NCBI GenBank assembly: GCA_002946415.1
Contig: NJPS01000031.1
Coordinates: 868,001-932,000 of the forward strand
Length of the DNA: 64,000 nucleotides
From: Rutstroemia sp. NJR-2017a BVV2
Taxonomy: Eukaryota > Ascomycota > Leotiomycetes > Helotiales > Rutstroemiaceae
Reading direction: 5' to 3'
In this document: one piece after another, positions 12,442 to 24,951 of the stretch
Layout: the number at the start of each line of letters is the position of its first letter
How positions within the stretch are numbered: the stretch's first letter is position 1
The notes under the pieces: generated by a model
Database searches by the model: none
The model's input: the letters and a program-made list of their open reading frames with translations, nothing else
What the model was told of the DNA's origin: nothing
Position numbers and translations under genes: made by a program

Positions 12442-13215
12442 TAGGATTTACGAAGTAACCTACGAAGTATAGTGCTTGATGCCCTGAAGGGACGAACATC
12501 CGCATTCCGGCATAGATCCGTGTTCTAAGGGCGGGCGGTATTTGCCGGACAAGGACTTCCAAGATTAACAACGTGGCTGATAGTAGCTGCTGCTTTTTGT
12601 TCGGTAGGGATTATTCCCGAACCCATCGCAGTCATACCCGACGGTTAATGAGACAAGATGAAGAGCGGCATTAGATATAACTCTTCTCGTGCTAGACAAG
12701 CTTGTCGGTCTCCAGTTTGCCAAGCTACGAACGGTTAATCGGATCTGGAAAGTGGCTGACCACGCCTTGTAAGGATCGGATGGAAGCAGGGGAAGCTGAA
12801 TGATCGCTGTAAGTAGTGATTAAAAATGTGGTTGCGTATGCAGGATGCAGAAAGAGGTTTAGGACAAAGGCTGTGTGAAGCTGTGGATGTAACCACATGA
12901 TACAAATGATAGAGTTACCCGGCTGCACAGAGTTGGGACAAGCTGAGCCATGTTGATGATGCGCTGTCCTCCGCCTTTTGCCAGACCGCGACTGCTGGGT
13001 GCTCTGTGCTGGGGACTGTGAGTGAGATCTGTGTTTCGAGAAAGCAAAGAAGCGAAGATCTCACACGTTTGTTGAGACTGACGGTGACGAGGCACCGCCA
13101 CACCGGCGCCGGACCGTAGTACAAAGTAGATGTCAATTTGGAGGATGGCGAAGGAGCACACGCACGGAGTGCGACGACTGTGACTCGCTCCGCCTTTCCA
13201 CTGGACGACGTGCAC

Positions 13216-13257
13216 TAACTGCTAACTGCTAACTGCTAACTGCTAACTGCTAACTGC
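13216..13257. repeat. Heptamer tandem repeat TAACTGC x6
   Basis: Six perfect copies of TAACTGC, about 480 bases before the CYSTM start codon. A related heptamer repeat (CTACTGA) sits upstream of the LicD-type gene at 37039. Confidence 0.95.
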
Positions 13258-13737
13258 AAGATTCAAGCCTCAAAGCTTAATCGTCTGCATCATTATTGAC
13301 CAATTTGCCATGCATTCGCTGCAATTATTGGCTGCCCGTACGCTATACGCTCACGTGCTCCTCTAAATAAAGCCACTCCAGACACGAGCAAGCTCCAATA
13401 AGCCACTCAGAAACCATTCAAAAACCCACTCGGTCCCTCCTCCTGGTCCTCTCTCTTGGCGTGTCTCGAACTTCCCTTCCGTTTTCTACTTCGCAAAGGT
13501 CCATCTCAATTTCTTCTACTTAATCATCATCGCACCACTGCTTCACTTCACTAGTCTTCGATTTCTCTTAATCAATCAATCTGCTACTTACATTTTTGTA
13601 CATTAATTCATTCTCAAAGTAAGTTTGCGCCGCCTGCTCCTTTGTAGTATCGGAAGTGCGATACACTGCACTCTGCGCTTTGCAAACAACGGAGTACTGA
13701 TTGAATCTCTTCTGCGACAGTCTAAACTACACTCAAG

Positions 13738-14316
13738 ATGTCTAACCAAGGATACTACGGCGGTCAACAACCTCAATACCCTCCCAATGTACGTTGCGCA
13801 TCTTCTTTTCTCAATCTATCTATCGTTCTAGAAGAATTGGGTGGAAAAAATAAAATCATGGGCTGACAGATCTCCTCGCAATAGTCGTATGGCCCACCCC
13901 AAGGTCAATACCAGCAAGGTCCTCCTCCAGGACAATACTATCAACAAGGGCCACCACCAGTAAGTTACACATTCAAGCCATCCATTCCCACCAGAGGCGA
14001 CATTATGTCGCCTTCTGTAACAATCATATTCTAACACTGAACCCCTTAGCAAATGCAATATCAACAACAAGGCCCTCCTCCTAAGCAAAGCGGTGGCGGA
14101 CAAGGTTGTCTTGGTGCCTGTTTAGCAGCTCTGTACGTTCCGCCTCTAGCCCCTCTTCATTGATTGAATATTCAGCTAACAATTACTTTACAGCTGTTGT
14201 TGTTTCGTTGTCGATGAGACCTGTGAATGCTGTGTTGACTGTAAGTTCAAGCCGTACCCTCCGCAATCCAAACCACACGCTAATACAATCAATTAGGTGC
14301 CGAATGCTGCTTCTAA
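13738..14316 (+). CDS. CYSTM-type cysteine-rich membrane peptide (91 aa, five exons)
   Basis: Exons 13738-13788, 13885-13959, 14050-14132, 14194-14240 and 14297-14316. All four introns have GT..AG ends and join in frame, so no single long ORF exists. The protein starts MSNQGYYGGQQPQYPP and has repeated Q-rich PPP segments (about residues 15-55). It ends in a glycine hinge and a cysteine-rich hydrophobic tail (GCLGACLAALCCCFVVDE, then CECCVDCAECCF). This is the CYSTM layout: a disordered Gly/Pro/Gln/Tyr-rich head and a palmitoylatable Cys-rich membrane module at the very C-terminus. Family members sit at the plasma membrane and are linked to stress tolerance in yeast and plants. The precise role here is inference. 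Confidence 0.85.
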
Positions 14317-15520
14317 ACTCCAATCCTTCCCAAACGACTTTTACATCGTGTTTACCTCCGAGTCGAACATACATACTTCGCATGCGCTCGCGAACGAATG
14401 GAATGGGGCAAGGAAACGGCACAACTGTATCAATGGACACTCACACACCACAACACACGACATAACCACATCTTCTCGATAATAGAATTTGACGTACACC
14501 ACGCGCATCAAACTCAACGACGAATATGACCTTACACACAAACAAACTACCCCGGGGTTCTCTTTTCTTTTCTTTCTCGGCGAGTTTTTAGCTTTGTCGC
14601 AAGTAATCCGGTCGGATTACTTCTTGGCATTTCGGTTACTACCCTTTTCTGTTTACCCTTTCCATTCTCTATCGGCCAGAGGGAAGAGAATAGCTAGATG
14701 CTTTTCTCTTCCCTACCAACCAGCGAGTTAGATAATTCTATGTTACTTTACGAAATGATGGAGAAAAGTGGAAAGGGGGAAAGAAAGCGGGTGAAATTGA
14801 GTGAGCAGCGAGAATAGGTGATTTGGATGGACGGCTTAATGAAATGATATTATATTTTCCCTATTACTCTTTCTTGGGGTTCCTTTTACGTGAATTTTTT
14901 GATTAATTCGTGTAACGCAAACTCGGGTTTTCCTTTCCGCCTTCTTCGACTTCCTTCTTCCTCCATGGGTTCGTTTCCCGGACTCGCAGAAACAAAAAGA
15001 GAGGCTATCCCAAGGTTCTTCTCGTCACAACATGGATGTCCTTGTTGATTGTTGATGAGACAGGCTCCCGACAAGACAGAAGATGGAGAATAAGTGTGGA
15101 GCTTACCTAGTCCACCGGGTTCTTCCTTCACTGCGATATTACTCTTCGTATGAAGGAGGGATTGGCTTTGCTAACTTCTAACCCAATCAATGACTCAATT
15201 CAATAGATGAATAGATAGATGACAGAGACACCATTTTGTATTTCATTTTTGTATAAATCTGGTTCCGAAGAAAAGAATCTCTCTCTCGCATGCATGCATC
15301 AATCACTCATCGATCCACACCCAACTTACTAACTACAAGAACATTCCCCATCCGTCCGTCCGTTCGTCCATCCATCTACAAAATGAATTTCCTCTTTTAT
15401 TTTGCATTTTTGACTTAACAACTCCCTCTTAAACATCTTCAACCACTTCTCTCCTCCACTCCGCTCCCTACCCTATGTAACCGTCATCTCCCTCCCCCTC
15501 CCTTTTCCAAACCCGCACAC
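14317..15520. other. Convergent intergenic region, 1.2 kb
   Basis: It holds the 3' UTR of the CYSTM gene and, on the other strand, the 3' UTR of Abp1. I see pyrimidine-rich tracts and short imperfect repeats (for example CGTCCGTCCGTTCGTCCATCC near 15353). No gene. Confidence 0.6.
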
Positions 15521-18226
15521 TTACTGGTTCAACTCAACGTAGTTCGAAGGGAAGAGACCGGACTTGCCATTGTAGTGACCGAACCACCAGTCATCATCTG
15601 GGAATTCCTAATTGATCACATAAATTAGCATTCCAATATTCTCACACAGTGCAAGTATTTCATTCATATAAACACTTACCAAATCCGTAACCGTAGCGCC
15701 CTCAGGGAAACTCAATTCGTTATCCTCCGCAGCCTCATAATCATACTGCGTCGTAGCAGTTGGACCCGCAGGCGCAGCATGAGCCGCCGGAGCCGCAGCG
15801 GGAGCTGGAGGAGGGGCGTGAGCAGCCGGTGCAGGAGCTGGAGCAGGAGCTGCTTGCTCTTCTTCTTCAACGAGCTCGACATAGTTGCTTGGGAAGAGAC
15901 CGCTCTCGCCCTTAGAGTTGGTACCCATCCACCAATCATCATCGACCATTTCGATATTGGTGACGTATTCGCCCTCGACCAATTCAATCTCGTTGTCTTC
16001 TGCTTTCTCGTAATCATATTGGATAAGAGCGCGTTTGCCACTTGCGGCTGAGCCTTGGGTGGTGGTTGGGGCGTTGTGTCCGAATGTAGCCTCGGCCATG
16101 GCTTCAGCTGCGGCGCGGCCCTGCTCGTGACCCGCAGGCTCATCGGTGAGCTCATCCTCGTGAGGAACGGCGTGTTCGATGGCTTGTTCCAAAGCGGGTG
16201 GCTGGTGGAGCTCCTCAGCTGGTTCGAGCTCGGGCGCCTTGCTGCGTGCGACTGGCATGGCGATGCGGACGGGCGATGCCTCACGTTCTGGGGTTTCCGG
16301 AGTTGGGCTTCGGGGCACTGGAGGGGGAGCGGGAATGTTGGGTCTGCTTTGCTCTTCCTCTTCCTCCTCGTCATCCACGGGTGGAGGTCTGGCTGGGAGA
16401 CCAGGCATTGGTACTCCACCTGGTCTGCTTGAAGCATTGATAGGCGGTGGTGGAGGGGACTGGTCCTCTCCAGTAAATGATCGTGGCATAGCAGGTGCAC
16501 CCATTGGTGCGGACCCGCCCTTGAAACGATCTCTTAAAGCACTAATACCACCCGCTGGAGAGGCTGGTGCTTCTTGCTCTGGCTCCTGCTCGTGCTCACC
16601 AGTCTTTTGTTGACCAAGACTGCTAGTTGTAGATCGCCCAGTTGGGTTGACGGCTACTGGAGCCCATGACTTTCCGGTATATCCACTCTTCCATTCTCCA
16701 CCTCCACTCTTTTGACTGGGAATTGGAGATGTAATGCTTGGAGGTGGCGCATCACCAGCTCCACTGAGACCTCTTTCTCTAGCCTTCTTCTCGGCCCAAA
16801 TTTGAGCAGGAGTCTTTCCGCCCTCATCAGCGAATGTGCGACTTGCAGCACCAATAGGTGCAGCGGCAGCTGCTGGGGATGGAGTAGACTGTAAACCAAA
16901 TGCACCTGGAGTTGGTGCTTTCGTTCCGGCAAAGCTACTGGCAGATGACCCGAACTTGTTCGCAACCTTTGGTTTTGGCAAGGCAGTAAGTCGCTCGGGC
17001 TGCGTGAATGCTGCGGATCTGTCTGCAAGAGATTTTGGTGCCTCCTCATCCGCGTTGCTTGGGGCAGCAGGAGCTTGCCGCGGGGTTTCATCAGAAGGTT
17101 TTTGCGCCTTTGCTCTGATAGCCGCGATATCCACTTTTCCAACGGGCTCATAGGCTCCTTTGACTATCGTAGGCCTATCATCTTCTTTTTGTTTGGCTTG
17201 TGCTCGGATTGCCGCAATATCAACCTTTCCAATAGGTTGGTAGCCTCCTTTGACAACACCAGAATCAGCTCCACTATCTGTCCCACTGTTGCCGTTAGAT
17301 CTTGAAGCGGTCGGCTGCTTTGTCAATTCTGCCATGTTCACTTTTGTAGGTTGATACGCTGGCTGGACCTTTTCCAATTGTGTTCGGGTGATTTGTGGCG
17401 CGTCTGCACCCCAACCATCTTCGTCTACGTTTGCATCCTGGTTTGTCCTTCTTGAACTTGCTAGTGGATTGAAACCTGATGCACCGCCCGATCGCGTGGG
17501 AGTAAAGACTGGTTTGGATGCAGGAGGTTTAGGAGGACCAGATGCAGCTGGTGGTGGTGCTGAGCCGGAAGAGTACTTGGCACCAGAAGCGTCCGCTACC
17601 TTTTGTACAATGCCCTCTGGTGTGAGGTCGGAATCTGATCGTGCAGTTATTTGAACGTGATATCCCTAATTGTGATTATCAGTAGTGGCTCATGCGCAGA
17701 AACATTCGGGGACACGAACGTGAAGAATCTTTGATACTGCTGCAAGATGGCTTGTGAAATAGCCCTTCGTCCTCTCAGGTACACCTTCACCGCACTATTA
17801 CTTTGGTCAGCAACGCCCCGGCTTTTAGATGCTGCTGTTCATCTACTAACCCATCCAATGAGCACGTATTTTGGTAGAGTTGTATTTGGATCCTTGACTT
17901 TGACGAATGCGAACTGGATTCGTCCTTCCGAGAAGTCGTCGATCAGGTCGACAAGTTCTCCCTCTATAATTGATCTGATTAGCTCGAGTAACTCCATAAG
18001 GGGATACAAGATTCATACCTCCAGTGCTTTGCACCTTCAGCACACTCTCCTTTCCGCCGCTATCTGGTTGGAAGGCATTTACCAGAGGTGCTGAAACCGA
18101 GAACAAAGCCCACTGTCCATAAGTCGGGCTCGAAGCCGCAGCTCCCGATGGAGCAGGGGAATTGATGACGCCCGAGTATGAGGATTTAATTGAAGGACCA
18201 TTTGTCGAGGTATTTAGAGATGCCAT
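15521..18226 (-). CDS. ABP1: Actin-binding protein Abp1 (drebrin-like)
   Basis: Five exons on the minus strand: 18226-18019, 17963-17851, 17794-17720, 17665-15680 and 15607-15521, giving 822 residues. The N-terminal ADF-H domain (about 25-150) is split over the first four exons and includes WALFSVS, ELVDLIDDFSEGRIQFAFV and TKGYFTSHLAAVSKILHGYH. A long disordered middle has four related blocks of the type KVDIAAIRAQAK, AELTKQP, and proline-rich segments that could bind SH3 domains. Two SH3 domains close the protein (about 676-735 and 770-822), each with ALYDY-like, DDDWW and SGLFPSNYVEL motifs. Abp1 links Arp2/3-driven cortical actin patches to endocytosis. Yeast Abp1 has one SH3; two are common in filamentous fungi. 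The start ATG is the first in the frame. Divergent from the F-box gene. Confidence 0.93.
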
Positions 18227-19162
18227 ATTGGCAACAGGGGATTGTGGGGTAAGTCGAGGTTAATGTTCAAAAGGGGAGAGGGGTGGGAAAGAATGTTGTG
18301 GTTGTGGTGAGTTTTGGATTGGTGTCCCGGCTGGGAGATTTAGCTGTCTGTATGGGCTGTATGGCTGTGCTGTTTGGGTCGGGTTTGCACATTCGTCATG
18401 TCCGTCCTACTCCTGCGAGCCTGCCTTTTAGCTCAGGGAGGTTTTCGAGGTCCAGAGTCTCCTTATGGAGAAAGGGTGTGCATTTAACATTAACCAAGCT
18501 GTCACGTGCTGCCAGCCTCACGCTCTCAGGCTCCTTAGTCATCCATCCGCAAATGCTCGAGTTCCTCCTCGATGGGTCCGTGCTTCAGACGGCTTCATCA
18601 TTCTCAACCAACCAAATTATTCCGCCTCACTTCTTACTTCTCACCTCTTCCGCAATCTTTACCGCGTCCGCTTCCACTCTATCTGGGCAATTGGAGCATC
18701 CACACCATAAGAACGGCACGACAATTTGAAAAGGACAACCCTCTGCCTTTACATAAAATAAATCAGCACGCGCACATTTGGGAAAAAGCCTGCTTTCTCT
18801 CTTCCTCTCTTTCATCTATCTACTCTTATCACTCTTTACCTCTTATTCTTCCTCCTGATTGTCTGCAAGGTAGTGACAATTATCTTGTCACGGCTTCTCC
18901 CCTCAATGACGAGCGCATAATTCGTCCGAAGAGTGTGTGCCCTTTCTTCGAGACAGTTCTTCCTCAAATCCGCGACAAGATTCGGTGCCATCAATTGACA
19001 TTGATCGCACAATCACCAGCATTGCCGTCTTGACCCCGTTGCATATTGAGCTTGTTGTTGAAAAAAGTATTTAACAAGTGTTTCTTTCATTTTTCTCTCT
19101 CTGTCTTTCCCTCCAGATTTGATATATTCCAAAGCAGGAATCAAGGCAACACTTGGTTCATT
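18227..19162. promoter_or_regulatory. Shared divergent promoter region between Abp1 and the F-box gene
   Basis: 936 bases between two start codons pointing away from each other. The right part has CT-rich tracts and ends in a typical pyrimidine-rich leader before 19163. Frames across it (18283-18729, 18572-19033) show no protein-like motifs. No TATA box is evident. Confidence 0.55.
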
Positions 19163-22100
19163 ATGGATACCCCAGGGAGCGAATTACCTTCAGAGAGCAC
19201 AGATACATCCACCGCGACTACTTCCTCTGCAACATCGCCAATACAGAATATCAACAGTGCTAGCCCCAATGGATTGTCGACCAACCTCAGCAATGCGCCA
19301 ACTATCGAGAACGACGACTCGGCCTCAGATATTTCAATGTCCGCAGACTCTGACAATGAAGATGAAGATGAAGATACCCAGAACAAGCTGGCCCCACAGT
19401 TGAGTTCGACTCAACAGACTCCGCAGGAAACCAGTGGCTTCGTCCTACCGTCCATACATTCGGAGCCATCCAGGAAGCGGAAATTCACAGATCCCCTGGA
19501 GAATAGCTCAAACGACCCCAGTGATCCGGGAGTCATTGAGGAAGTGCGCAAACGTCTCAGACCAGATGAGACCTACAACCTTTGGAGATCTAAAGGCCAT
19601 TTACCACTGAACCGGTCTCTTTTGCCAGCTGAAATATGGCATCATATTTTCACTTTTACTCCTCCAAGAACTTTGGGTAACTTGTTGCAAGTAAACAAGT
19701 CTTTCAATCAATATCTTGATCCATCATCAGATAGTTCCATTACTCCCCTTTTAAAATCTGCTGCCCCGCTACTCAAGCCGGATGCCATTTGGCGTGCTTC
19801 TAGACGCCTCTTCAAACATCCAATGCCTGTTCCCTTGGTCGGAAAGACTGAACTTGACATGTGGAGACTGGCTTGTGCTAACTCATGTCAATTCTGCGGC
19901 AAGATGAAGCCATTGAACGCTCCGGCGCAGCTAGATCAATGGCATCCTGGACCAGGCGAAAATGGTGTCATTCCTGTTTGGCTGTTCGCCGTGCAATCGT
20001 GTGGCTCATGCCTTGTGAAGAATTCTTTAAAGGTATTTTTCTTTTCTCGGACTCGAAATTCTGGTGTGCTAAAGTCTTACTAATTTGGCTCTAGGAATAC
20101 GACTTGCTGATGTCTCCGTCGGTTCCCTCTCTGCTAATACCGGCCCTCCCTTTTATTTTTATCACCAACGAGCTCCATGTCTTACCATCTACTGCGCTAC
20201 AAAACGGCCAACCTCCATCAACCTGTCAATTTACAAAGTACTACTCTAAACAGCATATTGATATCATCAAGGGCGAATTTGATACTGTCAAGGTTATGGG
20301 TTCTGCAACCGTAGATGAGTGGCTCAAAGGCTTGGAAGATCGTGGTAGAGAGCAGCGCAAAGATGCGGCGCGCTGGGAGCGCTGGGACGCTAGTGGTGGT
20401 GTCTTGCGAATGCAAAGGCTTGAACCGCATGAGGAGCAAAATCAGCGTCTCGCAGCAAGTCCCTCGAACAAAAATGCCCTGCCATTGCAAGGACAGCCAG
20501 TAGCAACGAATGGCATATCGAACAACCCGAGATCCACCACGCATCCCTTACCACAGGTTCCAAAGTCCTTGCCGGCTATCAACACATCATTTCGTAGGTT
20601 ACTCCTGTCGCAATAATGAGGGTTTCGGTTCCGTTGCATAGACTGATGCATATAACAATTCTCAGCAGTTAATCCACCTCCGCGCTACGACTCTCCTTCC
20701 CAGAGCGTGTTCTCTGCCTATACACCACGTTCACAGCAACCAAAACACGAAAGGACAAAAGAGGAAGTTGCAGAGCTAAAAGCAGCTCGGCGAGCTGACA
20801 TTGAGCGAAGGTGCCTGGCTCTAGACCCTCCACTAACAGCAAATATTCTAGCCCACATGAGCTCATTTCAAGCTGCTATACAAATTATACAGCCACTCAA
20901 TGATGGATCTTGGGAAGTGCTGAAACCAAGATTACTGTCACAAAGAGAAGAAGCCGAACAGCGCGAAAAGGATCGAATTGCCCAGACCCGAGTGGTTCAG
21001 GAGCGTTCGGAAGAGCGTCGTTTCCAGGATGCGCATGTTAAGTCCGAATTCAAAGAGACCCTTGAGAGAGAATGGGACGATGTTCAAGCCCCTCTTCGAG
21101 CCCGGATTGGTGGATATGCCGATGAAACAATCCGTGATGGCTGGAATGGTGGAGATAAAGTAACCAAGGAATCCAGTCCCAGGTTTGCAGCAGAAGTTTT
21201 AATCTATGTCCGGAAGAGATTCTATGCCGAGGTAGCCAAGGATGATGCCGCCGTCCGGGCAACTGGTCGGGAACCACCAACAGATCCACCCATGGGACCA
21301 TTTACTCGCAAACTCACTTTGGAAAACATGAAATGGGTTTTTGATACCAAAATCAAACCTTATACTGAGCAGTACAGTAAGGAGCTTTTTCTTTGCAATG
21401 CCTGCGAGAACAATTTTAAGTATTATGGTTTTGAGGGCGTTATCCAGCATTTTGCCGCCAAGCATACCAGTGCACTCAGTGTTGGCAGTATAGTTGTCCA
21501 TTGGAAATCCGAATGGCCTGAATATCCACCTTTCAATCCGGATCCTAATGCAGCAACTAAAAACACTTACTATCCGACTGTGCCAAGTGCCAGTACTGCT
21601 TACACGAATTCCTCTATTCCCCCAAATTATGGATATGGTGGGTATCAACAACCAGTGTCTGGATCATTTCCAACGCCGAGTCCAAATGTTTACCAGGAGA
21701 GTCCAGCATCGTATTATGGCCACTATGGAGATCAATACTCGGCGCCTCCGCCAGGATCTTACCCACCTCCTCAGATGTACCAGGATCCGGTACATGGATA
21801 TTCTCAGTATTCCGCTCCACCTCCTTCTGCCGTTACATCTAGCTATGACCCGTATGCCCAGACAGGATATGGAGGGCCATATCCCTCATCAAGCCAGGCT
21901 GGCTACGTCGCCCCTCTTAACAACCAGGTGTATTCTTCCACCGTGCCGGAAGGTAGTGTGCAACAAACATCATATGGTCTGCAAGGAGCACAACAATATG
22001 GTTCTTCCTATGCTCAACCTACCATGTACACTAACGGCAGTTATGCACAACCAGCAACACCACTGATGCCGGATCGTCAGCAGACACAACAACCGCAGCA

Positions 22101-24336
22101 ACCACCGAAATCCGACATTACCCAAAAGCCACAGCACAATGAGGAATACAGAGCACAGCTCCGAGACTTAGGTCGCGATGCCAAAGCCATTTGGAATTCA
22201 ATGAGTGCCGTAAAGGAAGTTCCCGGAAGTGTGAAGGTGTATACCATCATCTACCACATTTTGAAGGCATTTCGCGCCAAATTTCAACAGGATCCGTCAC
22301 TTTCCATGATCGTAGAAGGCTTATCCAATAACAAGGACATGCGGCCAGTTCGAAACATTAACGGCCTCTTGTGCAGAGCCTGTGTGCTTGGCCTGGCGGG
22401 GTCTGCCACGTTAAAGCCTGATAAGAAGCATTTTTCTTTTCCTCAACTTGTTAGCCATTTCCGCTCTGTCCATGAAGAAGGATTGCCTTCGAACTTTATT
22501 GGCTACGTTCCTGATTGGACGAAGGATATGGTCGAACTTCCCGATCAGAGCAAACTAACATCCGTCTCACGCGCTCCAGGAATGGATGAGAAAACCCTGG
22601 CACTTTTTTCTGAAGCTCTTCCTCAGATTATTGCTCCTCCACAGTCCAGGGAATCCAGTTCAATACAGCAACCAGTCGCTTGGGAATCAAGAATGGATAG
22701 TGCATCGCATAATGGGTCACCCTGGCAGTCGATGGCTTATGCTGATGAAGAAGCAAATGGCAATCTTGCTCCTTCCCAGGACAATCATACAAAGTACTAT
22801 ACGACTACCGTCGAGCGCAAAACAGTAGACAAAGAGCGTCCAGCATATGGTAGTGACGAGTATGAACCGTATAAACCACACGACATGCGGGGCCGTGGTC
22901 CACGTACTCCATTAGATGCCTCGCTCAATAGTCGAAACACAGCAATTGACTACGATGATAGAGGTCACCGGCAGCCCTCTATACCGAAAGCTGCAACCCC
23001 TGTGTCACACACCAGGACCGGGACTGGAAACGAACATTATATGGCTCTCGACAGAGCTCCTAGATATGGTGCTGAGCGCATACGCTATCAAGATATGGAC
23101 GGTTCAGAGCATAAACCAAGATACGAGCGGTCAATTAAGACTTACGACGATATGCAGCCAGCACCTCCCACGCGGGAGTACAGAGCCATAAACACTCGAT
23201 CGCACCAGTCGAATGGTTGCGATCTAGCACACGAAGTACCGACATCTCTTCAAGGATCTCGATACAGACCACTTGAAGACGCAACCTCGCAGCAAAACAA
23301 GATATTTGAAGTCGTCGCTCAAATATCGCGGCAAGCACAACAAGTTCGTGACAAGGTACCTGTCAAACAAGAGGCGGACAAACTTGCTTCCGGCAATGGC
23401 AACCTACATGAAAGTTCTGGCATTCAACCAAGTCAAAACAGACCATCGGACGAGGCAAGCAATGCAGCAGAACGCTTTCTCAATAATTTCTTGCCCGAGA
23501 GCCCCACAATGGCACTTCCCGCTGATCAAACGCAACGTCGGAATGATAGTGAGGTACCGCGTTCAAGGATGCCAGCCTCCCCCTTGGAACCCCAACGACG
23601 ACCTAGAGAAATTTATACCGATGATCTTGACCAACCGCCCCGCTCTGCTCAAGCTCTTGGGCAGCAAGAGGCCTTGAATGGCTACTATGTGGAGCGCGTG
23701 CCTCAAACAAGACACTACCAAACTTATGCTCCCGACGATCGATATACAGAAGCAGTTCGTCGGCCATCTGTGGCACGTGAAGCATCTCCTGATACCGTTG
23801 ATCGACGGTATAGATCTAGCAATGTGGTCTATCGCGATGAGAGACAGGGAAGTCGAGCGCTGAGTAGATATTCTCGATATGAGAGCGTCCGATTAGAGAA
23901 TGATCGTGCACGCTCGAGATCTCCAGTATACGTTAAGATGAGGGGCCAACCTGAACAACATGTTGAGCATAGTCCAGCTGGCCCTTTACCTCGTCAAGAA
24001 CCCATATATCGAACCCGCACACCAGATGACATCATATACGAGAGAGCTCCTCGCCAAGAATACTATCGTGTTTATGCTGATGAGCCTCGACCCCGCCCGG
24101 CTTATGAATATGTTCAGTATGATTCGCAGGGTCCTTACATCATACAAAGACAAGTCAGGCGAGAGCCCGGAACGGTTTATGCAACATATGATGATGAACC
24201 ATACACAAGGCAACCTGTCTACGAATCTCGGCCGGCCGTTTCTCGTACAGATCCTGCTTACTACGAGGAATACGACCCTCGGCATCCAGCACCACTACCA
24301 CCTGCCGCGGCAGGGCGAGAAGTAAGATATCAGTGA
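19163..24336 (+). CDS. Large F-box protein with zinc-binding motifs
   Basis: Exons 19163-20032, 20095-20593 and 20669-24336 (or 20666, a CAGCAG double acceptor), about 1678 residues. An acidic low-complexity head (EDEDED) precedes an F-box-like segment (about 150-190: LPAEIWHHIFTFTPPRTLGN, then LLQVNKSFNQYL). Next come a four-cysteine pair (CQFCGK ... CGSC, about 242-282), a Gln/Tyr/Pro-rich linker, and two finger-like motifs of C-x2-C..H..H type (LCNACENNF...HFAAKH near 697; LLCRACVLG...HFRSVHEE near 1022). The tail is rich in Arg, Tyr and Asp (RYRSSNVVYRD style). F-box proteins usually recruit substrates to SCF ubiquitin ligases; the extra fingers suggest nucleic-acid or protein binding. 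It resembles an uncharacterised fungal family whose function I cannot name. Confidence 0.85.
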
Positions 24337-24951
24337 TTGAATTTCGGAATGAGAATTCTGCTTGTGGATCTTTTTTTTTTTTATCTGTAACAACAAAGTA
24401 ATGCGATGGTCTCAACCTGCATACTAGCTAGTTTTCTTAATATTTCCTTGTTTTTCCGCTGGGAGTTTTCATATGGGTTACAGCCCATAATTGTACTACT
24501 ATGTAGTCAACGCACAGTTTTTGGTTCTGCGCCGGTGGCCATCTACCGGCCTCTTGCCATCCTTCTCTAGCCATCGGAATTCATGTGTTTCATGATTTCC
24601 TTCATCGCTCAAGCAGAGCCAAACTTTCCAAAAGCGGGTAATGGTTTGGGATTATAATGTTTTACACGGTTGGACACCCTGGGAAAGGTGAGAGGGAAAA
24701 GCCATCAATTTTTACTATTTTTTACTCTTACGATAAACACTGTACGATAGGAAAGACCATAAAATAATAAGATGAAGGGCTCTCGTTGATCTACTCCTAC
24801 ATCTATCTCCATCGGACTAAGGTGCATCTAGTGGTATAAAGTACGACGGTACAAGGAGCCCGCAACTTTAAGGGGTGCATCACTGTTTCTAAACTCGAGC
24901 CTCTTGCTTGTTGTGTTTGTTCTGCACAAAATTATACATTCTCGTCTTAAT
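24337..24951. other. Convergent intergenic region
   Basis: 3' regions of the F-box gene (plus) and the P450 gene (minus). It includes a T12-13 run near 24371. No gene. Confidence 0.6.

Larger units (their letters stand above)
11744..13737. other. Intergenic, 2 kb, with two simple repeats
   Basis: No convincing coding frame. It holds the GTTTG-type repeat near 12383-12441 and a heptamer repeat at 13216-13257. A TAAATAAAG string near 13365-13373 and a long pyrimidine-rich leader (13430-13620) are compatible with the promoter and 5' UTR of the CYSTM gene that follows. Confidence 0.5.

Noticed and set aside
12311..12571. Minus-strand frame rich in Asn-Gln-Thr-Lys-Pro
   Set aside because: It is the translation of the GTTTG/GGTT simple repeat, not a gene.
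15779..16613. Several plus-strand frames of 80-144 codons
   Set aside because: Antisense shadows of the Ala/Pro-rich part of Abp1.
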